From: Lutibacter sp.
GTDB lineage: Bacteria; Bacteroidota; Bacteroidia; Flavobacteriales; Flavobacteriaceae
Length of the DNA: 12,048 nucleotides
Assembly: GCA_030599055.1 (NCBI GenBank)
Contig: JAUVOS010000060.1
Coordinates: forward strand, 1-12,048
Reading direction: 5' to 3'
Part shown: positions 1 to 5,752 of the stretch, piece after piece
How positions within the stretch are numbered: the first letter of the stretch is position 1
Layout: each line of letters starts with the position of its first letter
Program-made: the position numbers and the translations under genes
The notes under the pieces: model-generated
What the model saw: the letters and a program-made list of their open reading frames with translations, nothing else
Database searches by the model: none
What the model was told of the DNA's origin: nothing

Positions 1-840
1 GATTATCTGACTTCAATTATTGAAGATCACAACGGAACAGTCCTTTTAAGACATAAAGTCAATGAAATTGTCATCAAAGATGGAGCCGCAATCGGAGTCA
101 AGTATAATAAGAGAACTGCTACAAACAGTGAACAAGTGACAATTTATGGTAAATGTATTGTTGCCAATACAGCAATCCCCAATGTCATTAATGAACTTAT
201 TAAAGTGCCTGAGGTAAAAACAAAATTATCGAATGTAGTGGGTCTGCCAAAAATTGCTCCCTCCATCCTGTCTGTATATCTTGGTTTTAATAAACCTCCT
301 AAGGAACTGGGTAATCAATATTATTCCACAATATTTTTGGTTGGTGATATATCCAATCAAAAACAAATAGCAGAATATCACCATAAGGATTTCTCAAAAC
401 GCACCTACATTTTTGTTGATTATAGTGTAATTGATTCAGGTTTGGCTCCAAAAGGAAAAAGTGTAGGAGTCTTTACAACTTTAGATTATTTATCTGATTG
501 GGACTCTTTGTCGGAAGAACGATATATAGAAAGGAAAGAAGAAGTTGCACAAATTCTTATTGACAGGCTCGACAAGTTCATTCCCGGAACAAAAGATTAC
601 ATTGAATATTATGAAGTCGGTACACCGAGAACAATAAAACGTTATACACTTAATCCTAATGGTACTGCATACGGATATGCTCAGATACCAAACCAAACCG
701 GCAGAAAGCGTGTTAAAATAAAATCACCAATACCAAATCTGTATTTTGCCTCCGCCTGGACTGAACCTGGTCATGGTTTCACAGGAGCTATTCTAAGTGG
801 TTATTGGTGTGCAGAGGAAATTATTCGTTCAAAAAAATAA
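1..840 (+). CDS. FAD-dependent oxidoreductase, phytoene desaturase / retinol 13,14-reductase-like (C-terminal 279 residues; start outside window)
   Basis: The frame is open from the first base to the TAA at 838-840, so this is the 3' part of a longer gene. A GTG at 136 could be mistaken for a start, but coding sequence clearly continues upstream of it. The C-terminus carries the conserved flavin-binding closing motif of the CrtI/CrtO/RetSat amine-oxidase-like superfamily: NLYFASAWTEPGHGF (bases 736-780), then GAILSGYWCAEEII. Family members bind FAD through an N-terminal Rossmann fold (not in this window) and desaturate, saturate or isomerise polyenes such as carotenoids and retinol. Members average about 500 residues, so roughly 220 are missing. 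The substrate cannot be read from this fragment; carotenoid chemistry is only one option. No gene follows it for about 600 bases, and it may be cargo of an integrated element (see the tRNA fragment at 1335). Confidence 0.85.
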   Translation, partial: DYLTSIIEDHNGTVLLRHKVNEIVIKDGAAIGVKYNKRTATNSEQVTIYGKCIVANTAIPNVINELIKVPEVKTKLSNVVGLPKIAPSILSVYLGFNKPPKELGNQYYSTIFLVGDISNQKQIAEYHHKDFSKRTYIFVDYSVIDSGLAPKGKSVGVFTTLDYLSDWDSLSEERYIERKEEVAQILIDRLDKFIPGTKDYIEYYEVGTPRTIKRYTLNPNGTAYGYAQIPNQTGRKRVKIKSPIPNLYFASAWTEPGHGFTGAILSGYWCAEEIIRSKK

Positions 841-940
841 AGAGCACTTGGGATGACTTGTTTAAAAATAGCTTACACAGATACATCATCTAAACGCAAT
901 ATACTTGTGTTTATGTAATTATTACAGCTCATTAAAAATA

Positions 941-980
941 TAAATACAGCTCATATTTTTGGATATTTGAGCCGTATTTA
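941..980. repeat. 13-bp inverted repeat with duplicated half-site
   Basis: TAAATACAGCTCA (941-953) and TGAGCCGTATTTA (968-980) are complementary at 12 of 13 positions, with a 14-nt loop. The one mismatch (948/973) becomes a G-U wobble in minus-strand RNA. Part of the left arm, TACAGCTCAT (945-954), also occurs as a direct repeat at 923-932. No T-run follows, so it is a poor intrinsic terminator. It could be a protein-binding site or an element end. Confidence 0.55.
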
Positions 981-1241
981 GTGTCTTTGTGAGCTAATTC
1001 ATTCGGTATAGATATTCAATTTGATAGTAACCTTTTTAAAGAAAACTTAAATTGTTATTCAAATGATATTTTGCAAGGCATAACTGAAAGTAAAAGTCTT
1101 GTGACAACAAAAAGACTCATTTCAAAACTTATAACAAACAAACAATTCACACCCAATTTCACTCATAAATAAATATTCATTTTTCGCTGCCAATTATTCA
1201 CATTTTAGTGTTTATTTGAGTAGTAATTTTTTAACCAAAAG

Positions 1242-1272
1242 TGAACACAAAACTGAACACGTTTTGGAACAC
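1242..1272 (+). repeat. Three (T/G)GAACAC direct repeats at 12-bp spacing, possible integrase arm sites
   Basis: TGAACAC occurs at 1242-1248 and 1254-1260 and GGAACAC at 1266-1272, each starting exactly 12 bp after the previous one. The repeats lie 63 bp before the tRNA 3' half at 1335. Short evenly spaced direct repeats next to a tRNA-derived core are the usual layout of tyrosine-integrase arm-binding sites. The repeats are seen directly; the integrase role is inference. Confidence 0.4.
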
Positions 1273-1334
1273 GATTTTATAAATAGTGTTTTGTAATACT
1301 TTTATTATCAATATTTTATATTTTCCCAAATCAT

Positions 1335-1376
1335 CTCATAGCCTAGAGGTTGTTGGTTCAAATCTAATCACCAATA
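1335..1376 (+). other. 3' half of a tRNA gene (anticodon loop to acceptor end), probable att site remnant
   Basis: The segment fits the 3' half of a tRNA with exact canonical spacing. It reads: seven-base anticodon loop CTCATAG (1335-1341, U33, CAU at 34-36, A37), anticodon stem 3' strand CCTAG (1342-1346), five-base variable loop AGGTT, T-stem GTTGG, T-loop TTCAAAT, T-stem CTAAT (five pairs counting two G-U), acceptor 3' strand CACCAAT (1369-1375) and discriminator A. The sequence before 1335 has no matching 5' anticodon strand, D arm or 5' acceptor strand, so this is a fragment and not a gene. A CAU anticodon would mean a Met or Ile2 tRNA. Fragments that start at the anticodon loop are what tyrosine integrases leave at the far end of an island inserted in a tRNA. 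Confidence 0.6.
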
Positions 1377-1381
1377 CAACG

Positions 1382-1416
1382 AAAAAACACCGAAAAACAT
1401 TAGTTTTCCGGTGTTT
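1382..1416 (-). terminator. Intrinsic terminator, probably ending the tdk-alr-mscL transcript
   Basis: The stem arms are 1385-1398 and 1403-1416, 14 bp with a four-base loop at 1399-1402. Thirteen pairs are Watson-Crick, and the remaining pair is a G-U wobble in minus-strand RNA. On the minus strand the stem runs into six T (complement of 1382-1387), and it sits 22 bp after the mscL stop. On the plus strand it has a weaker T-rich tail (GTATTTTTAT) and lies right after the tRNA fragment, so it may be the old tRNA terminator used in both directions. Confidence 0.75.
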
Positions 1417-1438
1417 GTATTTTTATAACTGTTTTAGT

Positions 1439-1840
1439 TTACTTCTTAAGTAAATCTCTAATTTCTGATAATAAATCGTTATCTGAAGGACCTGCAGGTG
1501 CGGCTTCTGCTTCTTTTTTCTTCATTTTGTTATAGCCTTTTACCATTAAAAACATCACAAAGCCAATAATTAATAAATTAATTAGGGTGTTGATCCATGA
1601 ACCATACATAATTGCATTCTCTGCGACAAAACCGGCATCGCCTGCTTTTCCAATTGCTTCATCTAACACAATTTTTAAATCTTTAAAGTCCATTCCTCCG
1701 GTAAAATGTCCTACAAAAGGCATTACAATATAGTCAACAAATCCTTTTACAACAAGGCCTATAGCGCCTGCCATGATTACAGCAACGGCAAATTCGATAA
1801 CATTTCCACCGGTGATAAATTTTTTAAATTCTTTCCACAT
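1439..1840 (-). CDS. mscL: Large-conductance mechanosensitive channel MscL
   Basis: This 133-residue protein has the length and layout of MscL, the homopentameric inner-membrane pore that opens under membrane tension and vents solutes on hypo-osmotic shock. A short amphipathic N-terminus (WKEFKKFI) leads to the signature GNVIEFAVAVIMAGAIG (residues 12-28) in TM1 (about 16-42). TM1 ends in the conserved MP pair (40-41). A periplasmic loop (FTGGMDFKDLKIVLDEA) follows, then TM2 (about 79-103), a charged linker KGYNKMKKKEAEAAPAGP, and the conserved C-terminal bundle helix LLSEIRDLLKK. The ATG at 1840 puts the N-terminal helix in the normal place. It is the last gene of the minus-strand cluster, 56 bp after alr, with a possible promoter of its own and a terminator just downstream. 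The residues facing the pore differ from E. coli (MAGAIG in place of IIGAAFG), as in other Bacteroidetes members I recall. Confidence 0.96.
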   Translation of the reverse strand: MWKEFKKFITGGNVIEFAVAVIMAGAIGLVVKGFVDYIVMPFVGHFTGGMDFKDLKIVLDEAIGKAGDAGFVAENAIMYGSWINTLINLLIIGFVMFLMVKGYNKMKKKEAEAAPAGPSDNDLLSEIRDLLKK

Positions 1841-1869
1841 AATAGTTGGGTTTTAAATTAATTAAGCTG

Positions 1870-1877
1870 CGAATGTA
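1870..1877 (-). promoter_or_regulatory. Possible -7 box for mscL
   Basis: On the minus strand the sequence reads TACATTCG, one mismatch from the Bacteroidetes -7 consensus TAnnTTTG, and is followed by CA as is common. It lies in the 56-bp alr-mscL gap, 29 bp before the ATG. No clear -33 box is visible. Read-through from alr alone may also suffice. Confidence 0.3.
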
Positions 1878-1896
1878 CATAAATTTTAATTTTCCA

Positions 1897-3003
1897 TTAA
1901 TCTACAATTACACGTAGAACTCTTTGTGAGATTGCGGTAAGTAATTCATAGGAAATAGTTCCTGTATTTGTAGCCAAATCTTCCAGCGTTTGTTGCGTAT
2001 CATAAATACTGACTTGATCTCCTTCTTTACTCGCGATGTTTGAAACATCAACCATAATCATATCCATACATACATTTCCTATGATAGGCGCTTTTTCTCC
2101 ATGAATCGTAATATAGCCTTTTCCTTTTCCCCAAGTACGAGGTATTCCATCAGCATGCCCAATTGGAATGGTAGCTGAAATAGTCTCTTTTTCTGCAATA
2201 AAAGCGCGGTTATAACCTACTGATTCTCCTTTTTGAATGCTGTGTATCTGTGAAATAACAGAATACAATTTGCCGACATTTTGAAGTTGAGAAGTCCATT
2301 TTATATCATTGGCATAACCATATAAGCCAATTCCAACACGAACCATATCAAAATGCGCTTCGGGATAATTTAGGGTTCCCGATGTGTTCGTCAAATGTTT
2401 TATAAATGGATAGTCAATCTCTTTTTGAATTTCGTCTAAGATATTTTTGTAGGTTTGAATTTGCTTTAATGTAAAACTCTTTTCCTCAACATCTTCACTA
2501 GCTACCAAATGAGAAAATACAGAAGTAATTTTACAAGTGCTATTTGATTTTAGATTTATCAAAATCGTAGGAACATCTTCTGATGAAAAACCAAGACGAT
2601 TAAGTCCCGTATTAAACTTTAGATGAATTGGAAATTGCTGAACACCTGCTTTTATTAAACATTCTTGAAATGCTTCCAAAATTTTAAAACTGTAAATATT
2701 AGGCTCTAAATTATAGGTAACACAATCTTGAACATCTGATTGTTGCGGATGCAATACAATAATTGGAGTTTTAATTCCCGCTTTACGTAAGTGTATTCCC
2801 TCTTGTATATATGCTACTGCAAAATAAGCTACATTTTCCTTTTCCAAACGTTTAGCAATAGTAACTGCTTCGTGCCCATAAGCAAAAGCCTTTATAACTG
2901 CTAAAAACTTGGTGTGAGGTTTTAAATGCGATTTTATAAAATGGTAGTTATGCACTAATGCATTTAAATCGACACTTAAAAAAGTACTGGCATTTTGTGG
3001 CAT
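1897..3003 (-). CDS. alr: Alanine racemase (PLP-dependent)
   Basis: This is a 368-residue protein of usual length for Alr, which interconverts L- and D-alanine in the cytoplasm to supply D-Ala for peptidoglycan. The N-terminal TIM-barrel carries the PLP lysine K38 in AVIKAFAYGH; the Asn of the common KANAYG is Phe here, as is usual in Bacteroidetes. LKFNTGLNRLG (128-138), HLTNTSG (203-209) and DMVRVGIGLYG (219-229) are conserved active-site and cofactor stretches. The C-terminal beta domain holds the second catalytic base Y264 (SVGYNRAF), then IPIGHADGIPR and GNVCMDMIMVDVS (309-321). Unlike many Bacteroidetes homologues it is not fused to MurF. The gene starts 5 bp after the tdk stop, so the two are probably co-transcribed. 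Confidence 0.96.
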   Translation of the reverse strand: MPQNASTFLSVDLNALVHNYHFIKSHLKPHTKFLAVIKAFAYGHEAVTIAKRLEKENVAYFAVAYIQEGIHLRKAGIKTPIIVLHPQQSDVQDCVTYNLEPNIYSFKILEAFQECLIKAGVQQFPIHLKFNTGLNRLGFSSEDVPTILINLKSNSTCKITSVFSHLVASEDVEEKSFTLKQIQTYKNILDEIQKEIDYPFIKHLTNTSGTLNYPEAHFDMVRVGIGLYGYANDIKWTSQLQNVGKLYSVISQIHSIQKGESVGYNRAFIAEKETISATIPIGHADGIPRTWGKGKGYITIHGEKAPIIGNVCMDMIMVDVSNIASKEGDQVSIYDTQQTLEDLATNTGTISYELLTAISQRVLRVIVD

Positions 3004-3008
3004 ATATT

Positions 3009-3620
3009 CTATTGGGTTTGTTCTTTATTTTTTTCTTTTTCTTGTTTACGAATAGCTTGGTAATATGCGGCCCTACTCAAAGGCTCATAACTATCCGTTT
3101 CACCCAAAACAACTAAATCTTTACTCGCTATTTTTCGAAAACTATAATTTGCCAAATTACCTGTTCGTGTACAAACAGCATGTACTTTTGTAACATACTC
3201 TGCTGTTGCCATTAATGCAGGCATCGGACCAAAGGGATTCCCTTGAAAATCCATATCTAATCCTGCAACAATTACGCGAATTCCTCTGTTTGCAAGTTCG
3301 TTACAAACTGCTACAATTTCATCATCAAAAAATTGTGCTTCGTCAATCCCTACAACCTCAACTTCAGCTGTTAATAGGCGTATGTTTTCAGAAGAAGGAA
3401 CTGGAGTTGAACGGATTTCATTATCGTCATGTGACACTACATTATCATCGTCATACCTGGTATCAATTGCCGGTTTAAATATTTCAACTTTTTGCTTGGC
3501 AAATTTTGCGCGTTTTAAACGACGTATTAATTCTTCTGTTTTCCCTGAAAACATAGACCCTGCGATGACTTCTATCCATCCAAATTGTTCGTTTTGATTT
3601 ACTGTGTTTTCGAGAAACAT
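3009..3620 (-). CDS. tdk: Thymidine kinase (class II, TK1-like)
   Basis: This 203-residue enzyme phosphorylates thymidine to dTMP with ATP in the cytosol (pyrimidine salvage). It shows the Walker A loop GSMFSGKT (21-28), FKPAIDTRYDDD (48-59), SHDD (63-66), the Walker B-like DEAQFF (93-98; the catalytic Glu is E94), and LDMDFQGNPFGPMP (121-134) of the family. The zinc-finger region is atypical. Where most members have CxxC, this one has C150-TRT, and the usual C-terminal CRxCH is replaced by YEPLSRAAYYQA, so at most one classical zinc ligand remains. I recall the same pattern in other Bacteroidetes, so this is probably lineage-wide and not decay. It is the first gene of the minus-strand cluster and is followed 5 bp later by alr. 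A clear -7 box lies upstream. Confidence 0.95.
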   Translation of the reverse strand: MFLENTVNQNEQFGWIEVIAGSMFSGKTEELIRRLKRAKFAKQKVEIFKPAIDTRYDDDNVVSHDDNEIRSTPVPSSENIRLLTAEVEVVGIDEAQFFDDEIVAVCNELANRGIRVIVAGLDMDFQGNPFGPMPALMATAEYVTKVHAVCTRTGNLANYSFRKIASKDLVVLGETDSYEPLSRAAYYQAIRKQEKEKNKEQTQ

Positions 3621-3666
3621 TTACTTTTTTTAATTTTAAAATATTCTAATAATAGTAAGGTTTTAC

Positions 3667-3674
3667 TATCTTTA
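3667..3674 (+). promoter_or_regulatory. Possible -7 box for the conserved unknown gene at 3723
   Basis: TATCTTTA followed by CA differs by one base from the TATCTTTG(CA) form common in Flavobacteriia. It would start transcription about 40 bases before the ATG at 3723. No convincing -33 TTG is seen. It directly abuts the opposite-strand box at 3675-3682. Confidence 0.35.
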
Positions 3675-3682
3675 CAAAAGTA
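3675..3682 (-). promoter_or_regulatory. -7 box for tdk-alr-mscL
   Basis: On the minus strand this reads TACTTTTG, a perfect match to the Bacteroidetes -7 consensus TAnnTTTG. It gives a leader of about 45-50 bases before the tdk ATG at 3620. A TTG occurs upstream (complement of 3708-3710) but about 25 bp away, a little far for a -33 element. Confidence 0.5.
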
Positions 3683-3722
3683 AAAAAATAATGGAACATA
3701 TTTAAGTCAACAATTTTAACTT

Positions 3723-4421
3723 ATGCACAAAATATCAAAGGAAACTATTCAAGACTTAGCCAATCAGTTAGCATTGATGACTTCTAGTGATGACACGACT
3801 TTACTACTAGTAAAAGCGCGTGAATTATACGAAGCTATTGTTCTTTTACATCATTCTTCATCGTCTGTAGAAGAAACAAACAGCGATAATTCTAATGAAA
3901 TTTCGGATTTACACAAAGAAATTGACGCCTCAAAAGATGAAAACGTTGATTTATCAGTAAAGGAACGTATCCAACAAATAATGGATAAAGCAGCACAGGT
4001 TAAAGTAGATTCTGAATTAAAAGAGCCTCTTATTGAAGTTCCCTCTCCAAGCGAACTTAAAGAAAAAAATATACCACATGCCTCTTTAGAAGAAGAATTT
4101 GAAGATGCTATTTCTGCAGATTATGCAGCAGATTTATTTGAAAATGTCGAAAAAATTGAAATGACTAAAAAGTCTTTGAATGATACATTATCACAAAAGC
4201 AAATACAAATCGGACTCAATGACAGAATTGCTTTTGTCAAACATTTATTCAACGGAAGTCAAGGTGATTTCATCAGAGTTCTGTCTCAATTAAACTCATT
4301 TCAAACCGAAGATCAGGCCAAGAACTTTATACAATCCATGGTAAAACCCGATTATAATTGGGATGATAAAGTGGAATATGAAGAACGCTTAACAATCTTA
4401 ATTGAACGAAGATTTCTTTAA
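3723..4421 (+). CDS. Conserved Bacteroidetes protein of unknown function
   Basis: This is a 232-residue soluble acidic protein without signal peptide or membrane segment. It has two conserved-looking ends joined by a low-complexity linker. Residues 1-45 form a helical N-terminus (ETIQDLANQLALMTSSDDTT...ARELYEAIVLLHH). About 46-120 are Ser/Glu/Asp/Lys-rich and probably disordered. Residues 160-232 form a compact helical block, including LNDRIAFVKHLFNGS (165-179), FIRVLSQLNSF (183-193), FIQSMVKPDYNW (202-213) and a C-terminal YEERLTILIERRF. I recognise this block as recurring in flavobacterial hypothetical proteins, without a known function. The gene is divergent from tdk and convergent with the membrane protein gene at 4425, with only 3 bp between stops. 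I infer a cytoplasmic housekeeping or scaffold role at most. Confidence 0.85.
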   Translation: MHKISKETIQDLANQLALMTSSDDTTLLLVKARELYEAIVLLHHSSSSVEETNSDNSNEISDLHKEIDASKDENVDLSVKERIQQIMDKAAQVKVDSELKEPLIEVPSPSELKEKNIPHASLEEEFEDAISADYAADLFENVEKIEMTKKSLNDTLSQKQIQIGLNDRIAFVKHLFNGSQGDFIRVLSQLNSFQTEDQAKNFIQSMVKPDYNWDDKVEYEERLTILIERRFL

Positions 4422-4424
4422 GCT

Positions 4425-4661
4425 TTACGAGTTTAAATTGTTAATTATCTGATCCATTTTTTCTTTATCTAAAGCGTAGTCTTTTAATTTTTTCCCTTTA
4501 TAACGATGGTATAAAAATAAAGGTAATAGAACACAGGCAAAAACTAAAACCCCAATTCCTACTACTTTATTTCCGAATGGATGTTCTTGATTCAATAAAT
4601 AAAACCCTACTCCAAAATCAAGTAGAATTAGTATAAGTAGTATGCGAAGTATTCGTTTCAT
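4425..4661 (-). CDS. Small two-helix inner-membrane protein, unknown function
   Basis: This 78-residue protein has two hydrophobic helices, about residues 5-23 (LRILLILILLDFGVGFYLL) and 31-51 (NKVVGIGVLVFACVLLPLFL), separated by a short loop QEHPFG. It ends in a basic then acidic soluble tail (HRYKGKKLKDYALDKEKMDQIINNLN). The positive-inside rule places both termini in the cytoplasm. The ATG at 4661 is preceded by AT-rich DNA and, 40-110 bp upstream, by a dispersed intergenic repeat. Its 3' end faces the gene ending at 4421. I recognise no family, but the clean membrane topology and conserved-looking tail argue for a real gene. Confidence 0.75.
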   Translation of the reverse strand: MKRILRILLILILLDFGVGFYLLNQEHPFGNKVVGIGVLVFACVLLPLFLYHRYKGKKLKDYALDKEKMDQIINNLNS

Positions 4662-5052
4662 TTGACTAAATTTTATTTTTTATTGGCGTCATATATTCCT
4701 GCAAGCGAATGCAACTCGCTTTTAATCATTCCACTGTGTGTCATCCCGATAGATGTCAGGATTTAACATGTTTATTATATCTATTTTAAGCTTTCGTTCT
4801 GTCAATACCTGAAATAGGTTGAGCATTTTTAATAATACAAATTAAATAAAAATATTATTAAGAATGGCAAAATGAGAACAATTTAAATTCAACTCAGAAT
4901 ATCGATAAAGATAATGATTTAGTGATAATTTCAAATTCCAAAAAGTTCGAGAAAATGAGCTAGGAAAGACAAAAATTTACGAAATTAGGTAGCAATGCAA
5001 TGTTATTAACATGAGGATAATTAACCGAAATAGAACTGAGTTGTAATTAGCC
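4662..5052. other. 391-bp non-coding stretch: dispersed repeat copy plus left part of an IS relic
   Basis: Bases 4709-4770 hold copy 1 of the dispersed repeat, and the IS left inverted repeat is at 4800-4824. From 4825 to 5052 all frames are broken by stops. In an intact IS3 element this position would encode OrfA and the first half of OrfB, so it is either deleted or decayed. I saw no separate gene. Confidence 0.6.
4709..4770 (-). repeat. Dispersed intergenic repeat, copy 1 (inverted relative to copy 2)
   Basis: Read on the minus strand, 4770-4754 gives CATGTTAAATCCTGACA and 4732-4709 gives GGAATGATTAAAAGCGAGTTGCAT. These match 8165-8181 at 15 of 17 and 8221-8244 at 22 of 24 bases, in the same order. 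The spacer is 21 bp here and 39 bp in the other copy. The outer edge carries a small hairpin (AAGCGA/TCGCTT around 4704-4722). Confidence 0.65.
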
Positions 5053-5730
5053 ATGAGTGAAAGTCTTACGTCTTATGTCTTTTCATCTTATGTCCGTCAG
5101 GTTAATAATGGTGTTTTACATTACATCACATCAGATAGTTTTTCAAGATTAATAGTTGGTTATAATGCTTCTAAGAGGCTACTGACAACTCAGACTACTT
5201 CACCTACATTAGAGATGGCGATTAAATATCATATAAAACAAAATCATGTTTTAGATGGATTGATCTTTCATTCTGACAGAGGTGGTAAATATTATACGAA
5301 AGGCTTTCTAGAATTCATAAGAAAATATGATTTTCAAAATAGCATGTGTAAAGCTGCTTGGAAAAATGGTAAAACCGAACGAATAAAGGATGCAATTAAA
5401 TACAACTATTTGAGACACAGAGCAATTATTGATTTTTCTGATTTAAAAAAAGAAGTTGACCGAAGTGTGTACTTATTCAGCAAAGAAAAATCACGTATTG
5501 GTTTACAAAAAAAACATCAATTCAATCTAAAAAAACTATATTTGTGATAAAATGCAGACGATGATAAGTTAACGACCGAAATAAAATCTAATCCTAGGAA
5601 CTGTATTAAAAAAAGTTTGGTTGAATGCGACAAAAAAGCCTCAGATTTAAATATCACTCGTGAACTAAAAATGACAAAAAAAAATATTAAAAACAAATTA
5701 AAAACGGTCAACTTTGTTTAGGCATTGACA
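4800..5730 (+). mobile_element. Decayed, internally deleted IS3-family insertion sequence
   Basis: The left end (4800-4824) begins TGTCAATACCTGAAATAGG and the right end (5706-5730) reads in complement TGTCAATGCCTAAACAAAG. They agree at 19 of 25 positions, and both start with the TG typical of IS3 family ends. Between them lies a degenerate IS3 OrfB fragment (5053-5547). The span is about 930 bp, whereas intact IS3 elements are about 1.2-1.5 kb, so OrfA and the N-terminal part of OrfB are lost. Flanking triplets (TTC left, TAC right) differ by one base, so no target duplication can be confirmed, as expected for an old insertion. Confidence 0.7.
5053..5547 (+). pseudogene. Truncated IS3-family transposase (OrfB integrase core remnant)
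   Basis: This 164-residue open frame matches the rve-type integrase core of IS3 OrfB. It contains FSRLIVGYNAS (30-40), GLIFHSDRGGKYYTKGF (69-85) with catalytic D75, and NSMCKAAWKNGKTERIKDAIKYNYL with catalytic E109, 33 residues after D75. SDLKKEVDRSVYLFSKEKSRIGLQKK then aligns with the usual DLKKEVDRSVQLYN.EKPHIxLQ end. The first catalytic Asp (the DITY region) and the whole N-terminal DNA-binding part are missing. An in-frame stop at 5044-5046 lies just before the apparent ATG. After the stops TGA-TAA (5545-5550) the same frame stays open to 5718, suggesting a further broken C-terminus. It cannot encode an active transposase. Confidence 0.85.
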
Positions 5731-5752
5731 TACAATTAACCCATTAACTAAA

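Larger units (their letters stand above)
841..1438. other. 598-bp gene-poor junction between the oxidoreductase gene and mscL
   Basis: I found no convincing gene here. The stretch contains a 13-bp inverted repeat (941-980) with a duplicated TACAGCTCAT, three evenly spaced GAACAC repeats (1242-1272), a tRNA 3' half (1335-1376) and a terminator hairpin (1385-1416). The plus-strand frame 993-1172 is open for 59 codons, but it has no start codon and its composition is what AT-rich DNA gives by chance. The combination looks like the edge of an integrated element next to chromosomal backbone. Confidence 0.6.

Noticed and set aside
136..138. GTG as the start of the oxidoreductase gene
   Set aside because: The frame is open and coding-like to base 1, and the protein family needs a long N-terminal FAD domain.
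490..696. Minus-strand open frame inside the oxidoreductase gene, and similar antisense frames within tdk, ldcA and the C1 peptidase gene
   Set aside because: They overlap well-supported genes, have no motifs and have the composition of reversed coding sequence.
993..1172. 59-codon open stretch on the plus strand, possible gene remnant
   Set aside because: It has no start codon, a stop directly before it, no recognisable motif, and a Lys/Asn/Ile-rich composition expected by chance in AT-rich DNA.
1335..1376. A functional tRNA gene
   Set aside because: The upstream 45 bases have no 5' acceptor strand, D arm or 5' anticodon strand that pairs with the visible half.
5517..5711. Minus-strand 64-codon open frame in the right part of the IS relic
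   Set aside because: It overlaps the transposase end, is Phe/Ser/Leu-rich as expected for the complement of Lys-rich DNA, and matches nothing I recognise.
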